A DNA stretch of 64,000 nucleotides, from contig CM049313.1 in NCBI GenBank assembly GCA_026874595.1, positions 54,976,159-55,040,158 on the forward strand, given 5' to 3'. The DNA is from Sipunculus nudus. Taxonomy: Eukaryota > Annelida > Sipuncula > Golfingiida > Sipunculidae. Both the position numbers and the translations under genes were made by a program. Below the pieces are notes generated by a model. It was not told the origin of the DNA and made no database searches. It saw nothing but the letters and a program-made list of their open reading frames with translations. Shown in pieces: positions 1-11,833 of this stretch; the first letter of the stretch is position 1; every line of letters begins with the position of its first letter.

Positions 1-1770
1 GATTGTAGAAACTGAAGCTGTACAATATATGCATATTCATATATATATACGTGTCATATATACGTGTTTATGGATCATATATCTTTGATTAATACTGATA
101 CATTTAAAGGTGTCATTGTTTGGACGTTGTGAAATGTGAAAACGTAGATAGATCAGGTTGACATGTTATTTTTTACTGTTTATGTTTTGACATATACATG
201 AATGTATTGTTGATTAATGGACCAAAAAAAGTGGATCCCTTGTACTGTATCATAACACAATACAATATGGTATCCATGCAAACATGTGTCGTGTTATATG
301 TATCAATAAAACGAAATTGACATGGTTCAACGTCATGATTATATGGCATGCATGGTGTTGTGCGTTTGTAAATATTCAAAACAAGTATGTGTTCTGTGAC
401 GCGACTGTGCATCGTCGGGTAAACAAGGATTTTTTGACATATGTGTCAGCGTTATCCAAACAACGACCTTGAAAACCCCTGCGCCTGACCTGTTTGTTCA
501 CCGGAATCTCAGACATGACGGAGTATGAGCCGTCTCGTTGAGTCACGGAAATGTAAGGAATGAAAACAGATGACGGACTGATTGTTGCCTATTTAAAGAA
601 CGGACGCCCCCATATTAATGTACATTAACCAACACGTTGGTCAGGTTGCACAGATAGCGGAAATACGTCCGTCTGTACAATGATTAGAAAGATTTGCAAG
701 ACGTATAGAATATACCTATCCTACGAAATATCTACACGTTAGGGGAGCGAGTATAGGCACATTGTAGGACGTTTTATACTGGTACGAGTGGGGGAGGGTA
801 GGTATTTGACAATCCCGCACGAAGAACATTCCGGATATGTGATATTCCGAGCACACGCGCGGGCTATTATAATAGTTCGACTGATATGGGCTAGCACTAA
901 ACAGTTACCGAGCTACATGTATTACTTCAGAGGAATATGCAAGCAAATGGATAGGGTACGTTGACACATATCAGACGTCATGGGGTGCACAGATTATGTG
1001 CAAAAAATTCATGTCATACACGTGCAGTGGAGAAGATATTTAGAGGTGGATGAAATAATATACATTTATCACACCGTCCAAAACCAAATCACAGGCGTGA
1101 TATGACTTTGTGAGCTTCGATATGACACGACCGGAACATGTATATTTTCTCATGTTCACAAACATGACAGGTATGGAGAGAAAGAACAAACTGTAGGTTT
1201 CTATCAATTGTGTAACGATTGTTGAAACGTTGTGGCCTGTCGAACGACATATATCACAAATACTAAGATGGAAACATTGATAGCTGACAATATCCGACAA
1301 ACAGACAGATATACTGACAAAGGTGCACAAGATGGAGACATTATGGCTTAACCAGGGTACGGGGAAGACTCGGCGGCAGAAAATAAGCTATAGTTTATGC
1401 ATATGAGGTTTATAGTTTCGGATATGGCAACAAAAAAATATGTTAATGGAGGTTCAAATACAGCGACATCTAGCGGCCAAATCCGGAACATGTAAAATAC
1501 TTTTCGATATCTTAGAATCAGACATAGGATGTAGAAGTTTCAAAAGGATTATTGCAAAACTGTGGACTGTAAATGGCGTTATGTAGGACGCAAGAACCAG
1601 CAAGCAGAAGAAATTGAGTAGACTGACAAACAGACAGACAGACTGACTCCTCATGAAAGTATATAATAAAAACTATTCAATCATTTAAACAATCTTCATA
1701 TTTATCAATAAATACCTGAAATGTATACCCGTCATAGGTATGGGGGATCAGATATACCGTTTTGTTGAGA
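1..1770. other. No gene recognised; degenerate repeats
   Basis: I see no convincing coding exon here. The open frames are short and without family motifs. From about 1030 to 1660 there are loosely related blocks that share phrases such as 'ccggaacatgta', and runs of 'gacagacagac' that look like old, degraded tandem repeats. Confidence 0.5.
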
Positions 1771-1779
1771 CATAGGTAT

Positions 1780-2010
1780 TCAATACTGTGGACGAACTGG
1801 CACTATTTTTGCAAATATGAGGACGAACAGGTCGATGACCTCATTCCTGGGGGCGAACCGGACCTGTGGAGAAACAAGTGGTTGGACGAAGAGACGAGAA
1901 CGAAATGGATTTGGGGACGAATCAACCTGTTCCCTGGCTAAAGTGATTTTACAGATATAAAAAATTCTGGATTCATAGGAGACCTGCCCGAGAACCCCCC
2001 CCCCCCCCCC
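1780..2010. repeat. GGACGAAC-rich degenerate repeat ending in poly-C
   Basis: The octamer ggacgaac or close variants recurs about every 25-40 bases (around 1791, 1821, 1852, 1884, 1915). The block ends in a run of 16 C at 1995-2010. The 89-residue frame on the minus strand across it reads through the homopolymer and is not credible. Confidence 0.5.
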
Positions 2011-2049
2011 GGATCTCACAATACAGGGTTCCAAGGAAAATTGATACAA

Positions 2050-3410
2050 TTTGTACCCTGATAGTCTGGGTGCTCATAATCATGTTTCTGGTCCATAGCT
2101 TGCAGAATTTAGGTTACCATGACCCAATTTCAGGTTTCCAATGAAAATTGCCAATATGACATCTTGATCACCATGATCTTATTTCATGCTTCCTAAGATT
2201 TACCTAAAACCAACCTTGATGTCCTGATTGGAAATTCTAAGCCGATTGAATACATTTTGTGACCAGCCTGACTGTCTGGGTGCTAAAAACATTTTTTGTT
2301 CGGCTCAGTGGTTGAAAACATAGGTTCCAGTGACTAATTTAAGGTTTCCAAGGAGAGTGGCCTAGGGCCTCCTTGAATTTTATGTTAGAAGATTCTAGGC
2401 CCATTGGTTACAATCTGTACCCGTCTGACTGTCAGGGTGCCTAAATATCCGTTGTTCCTATAGGTTGCAAAATACAGGTCATGGTGACCTTATTTCAGGT
2501 TTCCAAGGATATTATCTGAAGACGTCTCAGAATTTTGAATAAGAAGATTGAAGGCATAACAGCTACAATGTGATTCTTAGCTGACTTTCTAGGTCCTTCA
2601 AATCATGTTTCGGCCTTTAGGTTGCAAAATGAAGGTCACTATGACCTAATTTCAGGGAAAAACCTCCAAGGAAATTGTGTTGGAAGATTGTAGGCCTAAA
2701 ATATACAATTTGTCCCATTTGACATTCAGGGTGTTCATATGACATATTTTTCATATAGGTCGCAGGATAAAGGTCACAGTAACTTTAGGTTTCAAATGAC
2801 TTTTGCCTTAGCGCTCCCTCAATGTCACGTTGGAGAATTTTAGGCCAAGTGGATACAATTTGTGCCCAATCTGACTGTCTGGGTGCTCAAAATCAAGTAT
2901 ATTGGTCCGTAGGCCACAAAATATAAGTCACCATGACCTAATTTCAGGTTTCCTAGGAGATTAGCCTAGAAACTCCAAGGATATTGTGTAAGAAGACTCT
3001 TGGCCTAATAGATAGGATATGTGTCAATCTGACATTTAAGATGTTCATTTGATATCTTTTCCCTAAAGGTCGCAGAATATTGGTCACAGTGTCAAAATTT
3101 AAGGTTTCTATACACATTTGCCTTAGACCCCTCTTTATGTCTTGTTAGAGGATTCTAGTTCAATTTGTGCTCCGTCTGACTGTCTGGTGCTCAAAATTAT
3201 GATTTCGACCCGTAGGATACAAAATAAAGGTCAATATGACCAAATTTCAGGTTTTCAAGTAGATTTGTTTTGGGAGTCCATGGATGTGAAGTCAGCAGGT
3301 TCTAGGGCTAACGGTGACGATTTTTGCTTTTTATCGGATTTACGGCCGGAAGGCCGGACAACCGAACGGTCAGACGAACGCCAGGAAATAGGGGTCTCTA
3401 TAGCTCAGAT
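2050..3410 (+). repeat. ~155-bp tandem repeat array with GGACGG-type tail
   Basis: About eight diverged units share the order 'gattctaggccnaatgg..tacaatttgtgcc..tctgactgtctgggtgctcaaa' then 'caggtttccaagga'. The landmark gtctgggtgct or its variant falls near 2064, 2274, 2431, 2587, 2725, 2878, 3034 and 3182, a period of about 140-160 bases after the first step of 210. The array closes with 'acggtgacgatttttgc', a CGGACGG-rich stretch (3345-3385) and 'tctatagctcagatg' at 3398. The same closing module ends the array at 9722-11740, so I read this as a truncated copy of a related Helentron-like tandem-repeat element. Confidence 0.75.
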
Positions 3411-3647
3411 GTTTTGCAACACCTCACCAAAACTGTTGTATAACGCCAAAATGCTCCGAGCAAGTGTTTCTGTATTTGTCTGATATTTGAATATTACAAC
3501 AATCTTATCCGAGATGAACCATTCTTTTTTCCCAAGCCAAGAATTTAAAGATAATGTAATATAAAGCAATAAAACTATAATACACAGAACATTCAATCTA
3601 TCTTTTTATCAGGTGGGAATCCTTTTTCGTTGGTTTACTTTTAAACA

Positions 3648-4430
3648 ATGGCCTTTTCTTCTTTTCTTATCATAATCTGTTTGTATTGGTCTGATTGTCT
3701 ATATTTAATATTTCATACTAAACATAAAACTCTAAAAGATGGAAGCCCTGATCTCAAAATTGATAAAACACCAATAGAAAGGGTATCAGATTTCAATTTC
3801 TTGGGTATAACAATAAATGAACACATGAAATGGCAAACACATACAAACAAAATTGCATCAAAAATTTCAAAATACATAGGAGTACTAAATAAATTAAAAC
3901 AATACCTACCAATACACATACTTAAAACCATGTATGATACACTTATTCTGTCCCAATTAAATTACGGAATCCTAATATGGGGTTCTGACACAAATAGATT
4001 AGAAAAATTACAAAAAAAAGCCTTAAGAATAATTACATATAACAACTACAATGCACACACAGAACCAATCTTTAAATCATCAAAAACCCTAAAAATCAAG
4101 GATATTTTCAAATTAAACATAATAAAATTTTATTATAATTATTGTCATGCAGCACTTCCAAAATTCTTCCTAACGTTTAATATATCGACAAGAAACATGA
4201 CGCACAGACACAACACAAGACACAAAGACACCCTAGCTACAAATAAAACAAGAACCAAAATAGCAGACAATAGTCTGAGGAACAAAATACCAAAAGTCAT
4301 AAATGAAACTGACCATAACATTGCTGATAAAATCTACACCCACTGCCTCCAAGGATTAATTAATTACACCAAACAACATTTTATAAATACATACAAAGAA
4401 AATTGCACACAAACAAACTGCTACATCTGA
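3648..4430 (+). pseudogene. LINE ORF2 C-terminal fragment (reverse transcriptase thumb region)
   Basis: The open frame is 260 codons. About the first 20 come from host flank, and the LINE part begins near 3706. Recognisable is the region just after the RT palm: 'VSDFNFLGITINEHMKWQTH', then 'LPIHILKTMYDTLILSQLNY', 'GILIWG' and 'LEKLQKKALRIIT'. This order is diagnostic of Jockey/CR1-group non-LTR retrotransposons. The catalytic F/YADD motif and the endonuclease are missing because of 5' truncation. The frame still ends at its natural stop (4428-4430), followed by about 330 bases of 3' UTR, so this is a fairly young copy. It has no host role that I can see. Confidence 0.85.
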
Positions 4431-4763
4431 AACAAAAATTAGAATTTTTCGTTGTTTTTCCTTTCCTCCATTAACAAACAAACATATAAATACCCATTAA
4501 TTCTTTCAATCTCCTTCACTATTTTTGTAAACAATTATTATCATCTAATTGTAAATGTATCAATTATGTTCAATCATCCATATTTATATAGTTATATATA
4601 CTTTCTTCTACCAAATGTTTGCAGGTGGCTGTTGTGTCAGCGGAAAAAAAATCCTTACAACAGTCTCCTGACATAGTAAAAACGAAAATATAAACAATGG
4701 AATATACAATATATGGATATGTACAATTTTATGTCGAATAAACTTCTTCTTCTTCTTCTTCTT
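3706..4763 (+). mobile_element. 5'-truncated non-LTR retrotransposon (LINE)
   Basis: The boundaries come from the homologous unit A3. There the sequence runs uninterrupted through 'gtctatattgattctgct' near 21211, whereas here about 1.06 kb lies between 'gtctatatt' and 'attgattctgcc'. The insert codes for the C-terminal end of a reverse transcriptase polyprotein and ends in 'gaataaa' followed by a (CTT)n tail, typical of Jockey/CR1-like LINEs with microsatellite tails. The target duplication is short and unclear. It is a 5'-truncated, dead-on-arrival copy. Confidence 0.85.
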
Positions 4764-4766
4764 CTA
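4740..4766 (+). repeat. (CTT)n LINE 3' tail
   Basis: A run of CTT triplets directly follows 'gtcgaataaa' at the 3' end of the LINE fragment. It stops where the host sequence shared with unit A3 resumes ('attgattctgcc'). Confidence 0.85.
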
Positions 4767-6449
4767 TTGATTCTGCCATTTATGATGAAAAAAATAAGGC
4801 TACGAAATATAACAACCCTAGAAAATGAGTAAAATGCACCGAGTCCTCTAAGGAGAAAGCGATACATGAATTGCAGATTACAATCAGAAAAGCTACAAAA
4901 ATGGTGAAGTTCAGTCAGGATCCACAAAATGTACAAAGAAACATATATTCTTAATTTATATTTGTTAGTTCATCAAACTACTACAGAACAGAAAAATTGC
5001 TAATATTTTTTGTTGCTTATATAAAATTGAGAAGGAAATATATTGGGAATAAAGGGGAAAATAAATAGTAAAAAAAAACTTTAGAGTAACTGGGCAGAAA
5101 CATGATAAAACTACTTAAATGATATCGGTTAAATTTATTTAAATACAATTAATATTTACCTTTACTTAATTCATTTAACTTTTAATAATGAAGGAGTTCA
5201 TGAATTATGAAATAAAATAGTTTTAATTCAACGTTTTAGGCGCTTTGGTTATGGTATGAGTATTCTTAATATTATAACGTCGTTTTCAATATATTTTGGA
5301 ATATTAAAATAACGTTTGTCAGAAAATATAGTCAATTGATATATTTGAATATTGATTTATTATATACCTATGATTTGATTTTTTAACTTATTCAGTCATA
5401 ATCATATATATTTGTCTCTATGCAAACAGTGTCTAATAATTTCTTGACTCTTATGTGTAAAATATTTTGTATTAGTAAATTTACTTATATATATTATATA
5501 TTATTATATATATTAATAGTTGTGCAAGTTAAAGATAATATCTTCAATATCACAACTTTTATGAAAGTATACGGTTAAGACAATATTCTCAGACATGAGT
5601 TGCATGCACAGGATTTCCTTCAGTTCATTGTGATTGTATATGTACAAGAGACGCTATACTTCTAATTCAACAACTGCACATTTTTCATTATTATTTGAAA
5701 ATGGCAAGAAAAACAAATATGGTAGTCTCTGCAGCATAATGTAAAAACTGACCATAATGTTGTGCTTTATATCTCAGATTTGTCTGCGAAAGCACCCGGA
5801 AATAAACTGTTCATGAAATGTACACATTAAACCTTTGTGTACTACATGCAAAACATTAGGGATAAAAATTATATCAGGCCTGCAACTTCATAATGACTTA
5901 AGTAGAACATGGCATCATATATATTTATGTTGCTTTATATTTATTTTAGAATAGATATTTCATATATATTACATAATACATGTACATGTATCTTTATTTA
6001 TTTATGGATCATATATATTGTTTATGGATATATATGTAGAGTTATACGTAGATAAAAAAAGAGAAATATACATAAATAACATAAATACATAAACAAATTC
6101 ATACATTGGATAATTTTAGTCAAATGTTTGATTCTGTATAATGTCAGTTTCGTCGTAGTTGGAATATTCAAGCTCCAAGACTTTTATAAATTTGTAGTTA
6201 CATGGCTTAACCTCTACAACCGTTTGAGAATTATGAATATGGGTTTTTCCTGTCAATCATTAAGTGTTTAACACATCAAGAATAAGTGGACCATATGCGA
6301 TAAATTTAAAGGGTTATTATCAGGGGGTAAAGCAGATGTATTTGTACTAAATGTTTAAGTGCGTTCTTATCGAGGTTCACAAATCTTTCACAAAAAAATT
6401 GTATCGACATCCTTCACTACTATAAATTACAAAATTGGACCGGCGGTGC
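4767..6449. other. Non-coding part of unit A1
   Basis: AT-rich sequence matching 21240-22200 in unit A3 and, from about 5690 on, parts of unit A2. There is no coding signal. Blocks such as 'gtagtctctgcagca' (5720) and 'ggcctgcaacttcataa' (5877) are shared between units. Confidence 0.7.
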
Positions 6450-6477
6450 AGTGCACACATCTTTTTTTTTATTTGAA

Positions 6478-6790
6478 CGAAAAAAAATACATAAAACAGA
6501 ACATAAAGACAGAATACAACATACAACATAAAATATAATACTTCTTTATGATAAACGTGTATCGTATTATTCTTACATCAGAAGTCTCTGTTCAGGGTAC
6601 CTAACATCATGTCCATCATATGTTCAAGAATATGTGTTCTGTATTAATTAACAAAAGAATACATAAAACAAAAATATAAAGGCAATATACAACTTACGAC
6701 ATTCAATATAATTATTCCACATAATACATCTGGATCGTATTATTCTTAAATCTAAAGTCTCTGTTAAGGATACCTAACATTCATCATGAA
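6478..6790. repeat. Duplicated block in the LINE 3' UTR
   Basis: Two ~140-bp diverged copies (6478-6620 and 6655-6790) share 'aatacataaaaca', 'aatatacaac', 'tcgtattattctta', 'aagtctctgtt' and 'ggntacctaacat'. They lie near the A-tail of the minus-strand LINE. Confidence 0.75.
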
Positions 6791-7326
6791 TTGGATTATA
6801 GTTGTTAATATTTAATAAAATTATGATCCCGTAAGTTAAAGAACATGATGGTATCTCGTGAATAGCGCTGTATAGATTTATATTGATGATCTTTTAAATG
6901 TGTACTGTATGAAAAAAAAAAAAAAAACATGCGAAATAATTAACAGCAAAGGCCAAGCTTTAATATATGCTCCAGAATATAATTGATATATGCTATTTAC
7001 TGCAGATAGTTGAATAGATGAATGTAAAACCCCACACAATCTCATGATGATAATACTAGTATTCCTGTGTCTCAGTTAGATAAAATATTTAAACAAAAAA
7101 CTTTAATTTAATTTTAAAATATACTCAAAATATGATGAACTAAAAATTGGAAGAATAGCAAATTTTAGTGGAATTAAAACTAAGTTTGTTGAGAATTAGA
7201 AATAAAACATTTCATTAGTGACCAGTGTTTCTGGTGGTGATCCAGTTTGTTTTTACTGACAGCTCTATATTTTTCTACGGTATGTATTTCACTGATGAAT
7301 CCTTTCAGAGTCACAACTGTTGGTTT

Positions 7327-9232
7327 TTATTTATTGCATCTGCTCACATATATATGTCTTTTCACTAGCAGAGTAAGAAGCTTTATCCAGTCATTATCAT
7401 AACATCCCAGCATTGCAGTTTCAGCTTTCAATTGGAAGGAATTGTCTAAAGAGCCGTATAGTAATTGTTTAATTATTTCATTCCATAAATACTTGGAAAA
7501 TGGACAATCCCAGAATAAATGCAACAAAGATTCTTTTTCTTTTCACAAAAAGTACATTCAGCTGAATCAATTTTGTTAATTTTATGTAAAAAAAAAGATT
7601 TAGAATTACACAGCGATGTAGTAACCGGAATTAAAAATATCTGAGTGGAACTTATATGATTCAAAAATAAATGTGTTTAAAGCCCTTAAAAACGTTGACA
7701 TATGAATCTAGATCTAACTCTGCCTTCCATTCGACAGTATTTTTTTTCAGGCAATACTGCTTTCTGCATTATTAAATCATTATAAGTTGACTCGACAGGT
7801 CTTTCCATTCTCATAAGATTGTCAATTTAAAAAATAAATGTATTTCCTGGTTAGCAAGTAATTAATATTACTATATTTACTATATATATAAGTCCCTTTC
7901 TAAGAAATCAAAGGCTTTTTCAAAATCTATTGTCATAAGAAAGGCTTTTTGATTATTATACTTTCCATGGTTTATTAGAGTAAGCACTTTATTTATGTTT
8001 TCTCCTATATACCTCCCTTTAATAAATCCAGTCTGGTTCTCGTCAACTTATTGTTTTATTATTTTTCTTATCTTATTTGCGATAGTTTGTGAAATTATCT
8101 TGTAATCACAGTTAAGTAGTGTAAAGGGCCGCCAGTTTTTCAGATATTGAAGATTTTTCCCTTTTTTAGGCAATTTGCTAATTATTCCCTGTCTTTGTGT
8201 TATCGATAATGAACAAGTTCTAAAACTATAATTGAGGGCATTCATAAACTACTTTTTAAGATCATTCCAAAATTATTTATAAAATTCTGCTTGGAGGCCA
8301 TCAGATCCAGGCGATTTACCATTCGAAAAAGATTTTAAGCATTTCAACAATTCATTTTCTGTCAATTCTGTTGGCCATGTTGACTTTTGTACTTTCTTAA
8401 CTTGAAAATTATATTTTTTTTTTCATAAAAGAAAAAAAGATTGCTGATGTTATGTGTTGTATCTGATGTATAAAGTTTTTCATAAAAGTACTTTTCTTCA
8501 TGTAAAATCTCACTTGGATCTGATTATATTTTACCATTTAAGTTCAAATTGCTTATTACCTTTTTATTGAAGTTGTGTTTTTTCCAAATTAAAAAAATAT
8601 TATGTTGATTTCTCATCCTTTCCATACCATCTGACTTTACTTCTAATAATAGCACCTTTATATTTTTCTTCTATGAATTTATTAAGCTTTTTTTCTAATT
8701 CTTTAACTTCCTTTTGTGTGTCTTCATTCTGAATATTAGCATATTTTAATTTAATCAAATCTTATTCTAATTCATATATCTGATTTTTAATGTATTTCCT
8801 TATGATACCATGACAACTACTTGTTCTTCTTATTGCCATTTTAATGGTGTCCCATAACAAGGCTGGATTTGCATCTTTATTTTCCTCTTCTATCGTCTGT
8901 ATACAGTTTTTAATTTTCTTGACAAATTCTTCATCCTTGAATAAGGTAACATTAAATTTCCAAAACCAAAACCTCTCTGGTCTTGGAAATATGAAATATT
9001 TATATAGATGGCTGAGTGGTCAGTTTTAAAACCGGGAAATATATATGAACTTGTTGTATATTTGATTAGATCACTAGATAACAGAAAAAAAATCTAACCT
9101 ACTTGCAGTATAGTTAGGGATTAGACGCATTCAAGTGTACTGTTTTCTCTTTGGATTGAGATATCGCCATATGTCAATGAGATCCAGTTCGTTCATCCAT
9201 TCATTGACTGATTTAATTACCTGGTTTCTTCT
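7327..9232 (-). pseudogene. L1/Tx1-like ORF2 remnants (endonuclease, RT, CCHC)
   Basis: Reading the minus strand: at 9232-9125 the end of an APE-type endonuclease ('VNEWMNELDLIDIWRYLNPK'). At 8340-8285 comes the RT entry motif 'KSPGSDGLQAEF', then 8200-8048 'YLKNWRPFTLLNCDYKIISQ', and at 8040-7915 'NQTGFIKGRYIGENINKVL' followed by 'FLMTIDFEKAF', which holds the first catalytic Asp. The FADD box should follow but is missing, apparently through an internal deletion near 7870-7720. At 7590-7460 is the C-terminal zinc motif 'CTFCEKK..LLHLFWDCPFSKYLW', split over two frames. Several stops and frameshifts make it inactive. Confidence 0.88.
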
Positions 9233-10094
9233 AGTGCACACATCTTATGAAAACAACAGTTATAACATGCTTGTTTGTTGTAACCAAATTTAAAACAATG
9301 TAAATACTATTATAAATAACACATAGGGTGCAATGTTCTACTTTCTTTTCTGTTATATCTGTCTGTGTGTTAAGTATATTTTAGTTCAATAACCTGCAGC
9401 AACTTATTTTGTCATTCTCAAAGTCGGCACAGTAATGAGATAGCATAATAACTTATATCAATGCATCAATGATACTACAATTGAATGAAATGGGAGTGTT
9501 ATATTACATTCAACTAAGATAAAATCAAAGGAAGAACCAAAGCTAACCAAAAGGCAGTAATAAGGTTTGGTTTCAAAACAAGATGACAGATTGTGTCACC
9601 GGAAGCGATACTTCTATCAGGCACAGATCTTAAAGTGCATATGATATTATGGAGACCATAGGATCGTATTACCCGAGCCCATTAAGTAAGATAACATCGG
9701 AAATTTGTAAACAACTCTTGAACAAGTGACCCATGGGTCATGACGCTCAGCCGACTGACATTTTGACAATATGTGCTTGCACAGGAAACTCATTAATATA
9801 ATATAGATGACATAATCATTCATGCATATTAGCTTAAGTTAATCAAGACCCATTAGCAAACCAAATTTGATGACAATCCAACCAGCTTTTCCTGAGGAAT
9901 CTGGCAATTTGTGTGTATTTTTCGTTACTTCTGGGAAGCTCAAACATACCCCAAAACTCTGAGAATATAGATCACAGTGACCAAATTTCAGATTTTGTGG
10001 GGAGAACTTTTGAGGAATTCTCAGGATGCCAGGTGAGAAGATTCTTGGTCCAATGGTTATCATTTGTGCTCAACTTTGGTATCAATTTTTTCAA

Positions 10095-11640
10095 ATAGTC
10101 TGGGGTGTGCTAAAAAGCCCATTGCTCAAAGATTATGGTTAACAGAGACCTATTTTCATGTTTCTAAAGAGACTTTTCATGGACCTCCCTGGATTTAAAG
10201 TGAGAAGATTCTAGGTCCTATGGTTATAATTTGTGCCCTGCTTTGGTATCAAATTTTCAATTGCCCTGTTTACAGATGACCACATCTTTTAAGGTCTCAA
10301 GAATAGAGAAAAAAATCATCTAAAAAAAATCGAAAAATACAGGTGGCACAACCAGTCAGCAGGAATTGATGAAACCCTCCATGATGAGTATGCATGCAAA
10401 GAATCATGACAATCAATGAACTATTTGCTGAGACACTAGACTTTTTGTATCACATTTTCAGTTGTTCTTGGGTGTACTTCAAAGCCCTATAGCTCAGAGG
10501 TTATGAGAAACAGAGACCTAATTCCAATTTTCCAAAGAGACTTTTAATGGGCCTCTCAGCATGTCATGATAGAAGATTATAGGTCCAGTGGTTACAATTT
10601 GTGCTCGTTAACATATGACCGTATCTTTCTTTTAAGGTCTCAAACATAGAGAAACAAATTATTTTAAAAAAATCGAAAAAAATACAGGTGGAGTCACCTA
10701 GCTGCAAAAACTGATGAAACACTCCATGATCAATATTCATGCAAAAAAATCATGATGATCAATGCAATAGTTGTTCAGATACTTGAGCTTTTGTATCAAA
10801 TTTACCATTATTCTGGGCGGTAATTTGCAGCCCCACAGCTCAAAGAATATGGATAACAGAGACTTTATTCCAGGTTTCCACAGAGACTTTTCATGGGCCT
10901 CCCTGCATGTAATGAGAGAAGATTCTAGGTCCAGTCCTTAGGATTTGTGCCCTGTTAACATATGACCGCATCTTAAGAGGTCTCAAACATAGAAAAAAAT
11001 TTTTTGAAAAATCGAAAAAAATGCAGGTGGGGCCACCAGTCTGCAGAAACTGATCAAACATTCCTTGACCAATATCCATGCAAAAAATCATAGTTATCAA
11101 TGAATCAATTGTTCAGATACTTGAGCTTTTGTATCAAATTTTCCTTTTTCCAGGGGGGGGAGGATACTTCAGGACCCCATAGCTCAAAGAATATGGGTAA
11201 CAGAGACCTTATTACAGGTTTCCACAGAGACGTTTCATGGGCCTCCCTGCATTTAATGAGAGAAAATTATAGGTCCAGTCCTCAGGATTTGTGCCCTGTT
11301 AACAGATGACCGCATCTTTTAAGGTATCAAAAATAGAGAGAAAAAAAAATCGTAAAAAAAATTAAAAAATACAGGTAGGGCCACCAGTCTGCAGAAACTG
11401 ATGAAACACTCCGTGATCAATATCTATGAAAAGAATTATGGTGATCAATTCATTAGTTGTTCAGATACTTGAGCTTTTGTATCAAATTTTCCATTATTCT
11501 TGGGGGTACTTCGGAGCCCTATAGCTCAAAGAATATGGGTAACAGAGACCTAATTACAGGTTTTCAAGAAGAATATTTAGGGACCTCCCAGGATGTCAAG
11601 TTAGAAGATTCCAGGTCCAGCGGTTACGATTTTTGCCCTG
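10095..11640 (+). repeat. ~345-bp tandem array inside the Helentron-like element
   Basis: The landmark gtatca(a/c)attt recurs at about 10448, 10792, 11129 and 11479 (spacings 344, 337, 350), with a degenerate partial unit before it. Each unit contains 'agagacctaattncaggtttcca', 'gaagattctaggtccagtggtta', 'gttaacatatgaccgcatctttt', a run of A with 'atcgaaaaa', and 'ccaccagtctgcagaaactgatgaaaca'. Confidence 0.9.
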
Positions 11641-11700
11641 TTTACGGACAGACGGCCGGATGGCTGGACGGCCGGACGGACGACTGACAAAGGGTGATCG

Positions 11701-11737
11701 CTTTAGCTCAGATGACTTACAGTCATCTGAGCTAAAG
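11701..11737. repeat. Perfect 17-bp inverted repeat, 3-nt loop
   Basis: ctttagctcagatgact, loop tac, agtcatctgagctaaag. The two arms are exact reverse complements. It sits at the very 3' end of the Helentron-like insertion, where Helitrons and Helentrons carry a terminator hairpin. 'tagctcagatg' also occurs at 3402, at the end of the related array. Confidence 0.95.
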
Positions 11738-11787
11738 ATTAAATGCTTCAAGCAGAGAAGATCTTTGCTACTTCGAGAGCCAACACG

Positions 11788-11833
11788 ATGAAACTGACAT
11801 TTCTCTTCGCCATTTGTTGCTTCCCTTTCAAAG
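11788..11833 (+). CDS. Alternative or relic first coding exon (signal peptide), unit A1
   Basis: ATG to a splice donor (aaag|gttggt) encodes MKLTFLFAICCFPFK plus one base, a short hydrophobic signal peptide. It differs at only three of 46 bases from the first exon in unit A2 (17191-17236), and it ends in the same phase 1, so it could splice to the exon at 25930. The in-frame ATG 45 bases upstream (11743) is also kept in both units. The weak point is the promoter: a ~2-kb Helentron-like insertion ends at about 11740, exactly where A2 has its TATA box. Whether this exon is still used, or is the fossil of a second gene copy, cannot be told from sequence alone. Confidence 0.6.

Larger units (their letters stand above)
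6464..9232 (-). mobile_element. L1/Tx1-like LINE, 5'-truncated, with 14-bp target site duplication
   Basis: The element lies between two identical copies of AGTGCACACATCTT (6450-6463 and 9233-9246). Unit A2 has a single, uninterrupted version of the site near 16350 ('cagtgcacacagctgataaaaacagcagttata'), which is the empty site. On the minus strand the element starts inside the endonuclease domain (9232), runs through reverse transcriptase and a zinc-binding motif, and ends in an A-rich tail (T-run at 6462-6470 on the + strand). At about 2.77 kb it is shorter than a full-length L1/Tx1 element. It is 5' truncated and internally deleted. Confidence 0.9.
9722..11740 (+). mobile_element. Non-autonomous Helentron-like tandem-repeat element
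   Basis: Unit A2 passes directly from 'atcggaaatttgttaac' (17111) to 'aaatgcttcgagcag' (17144). Unit A1 has about 2.0 kb between the matching points (9722 and 11740). The insert holds a unique 5' part with 'gtgacccatgggtcatga', a ~345-bp tandem array, a GACGGCCGGA-rich stretch (11647-11684) and a perfect hairpin at its 3' end (11701-11737). No protein is encoded. Tandem units plus a terminal hairpin and insertion into AT-rich DNA match non-autonomous Helentron/HINE or 'pearl'-type elements known from bivalves. The family assignment is inference. Confidence 0.75.
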
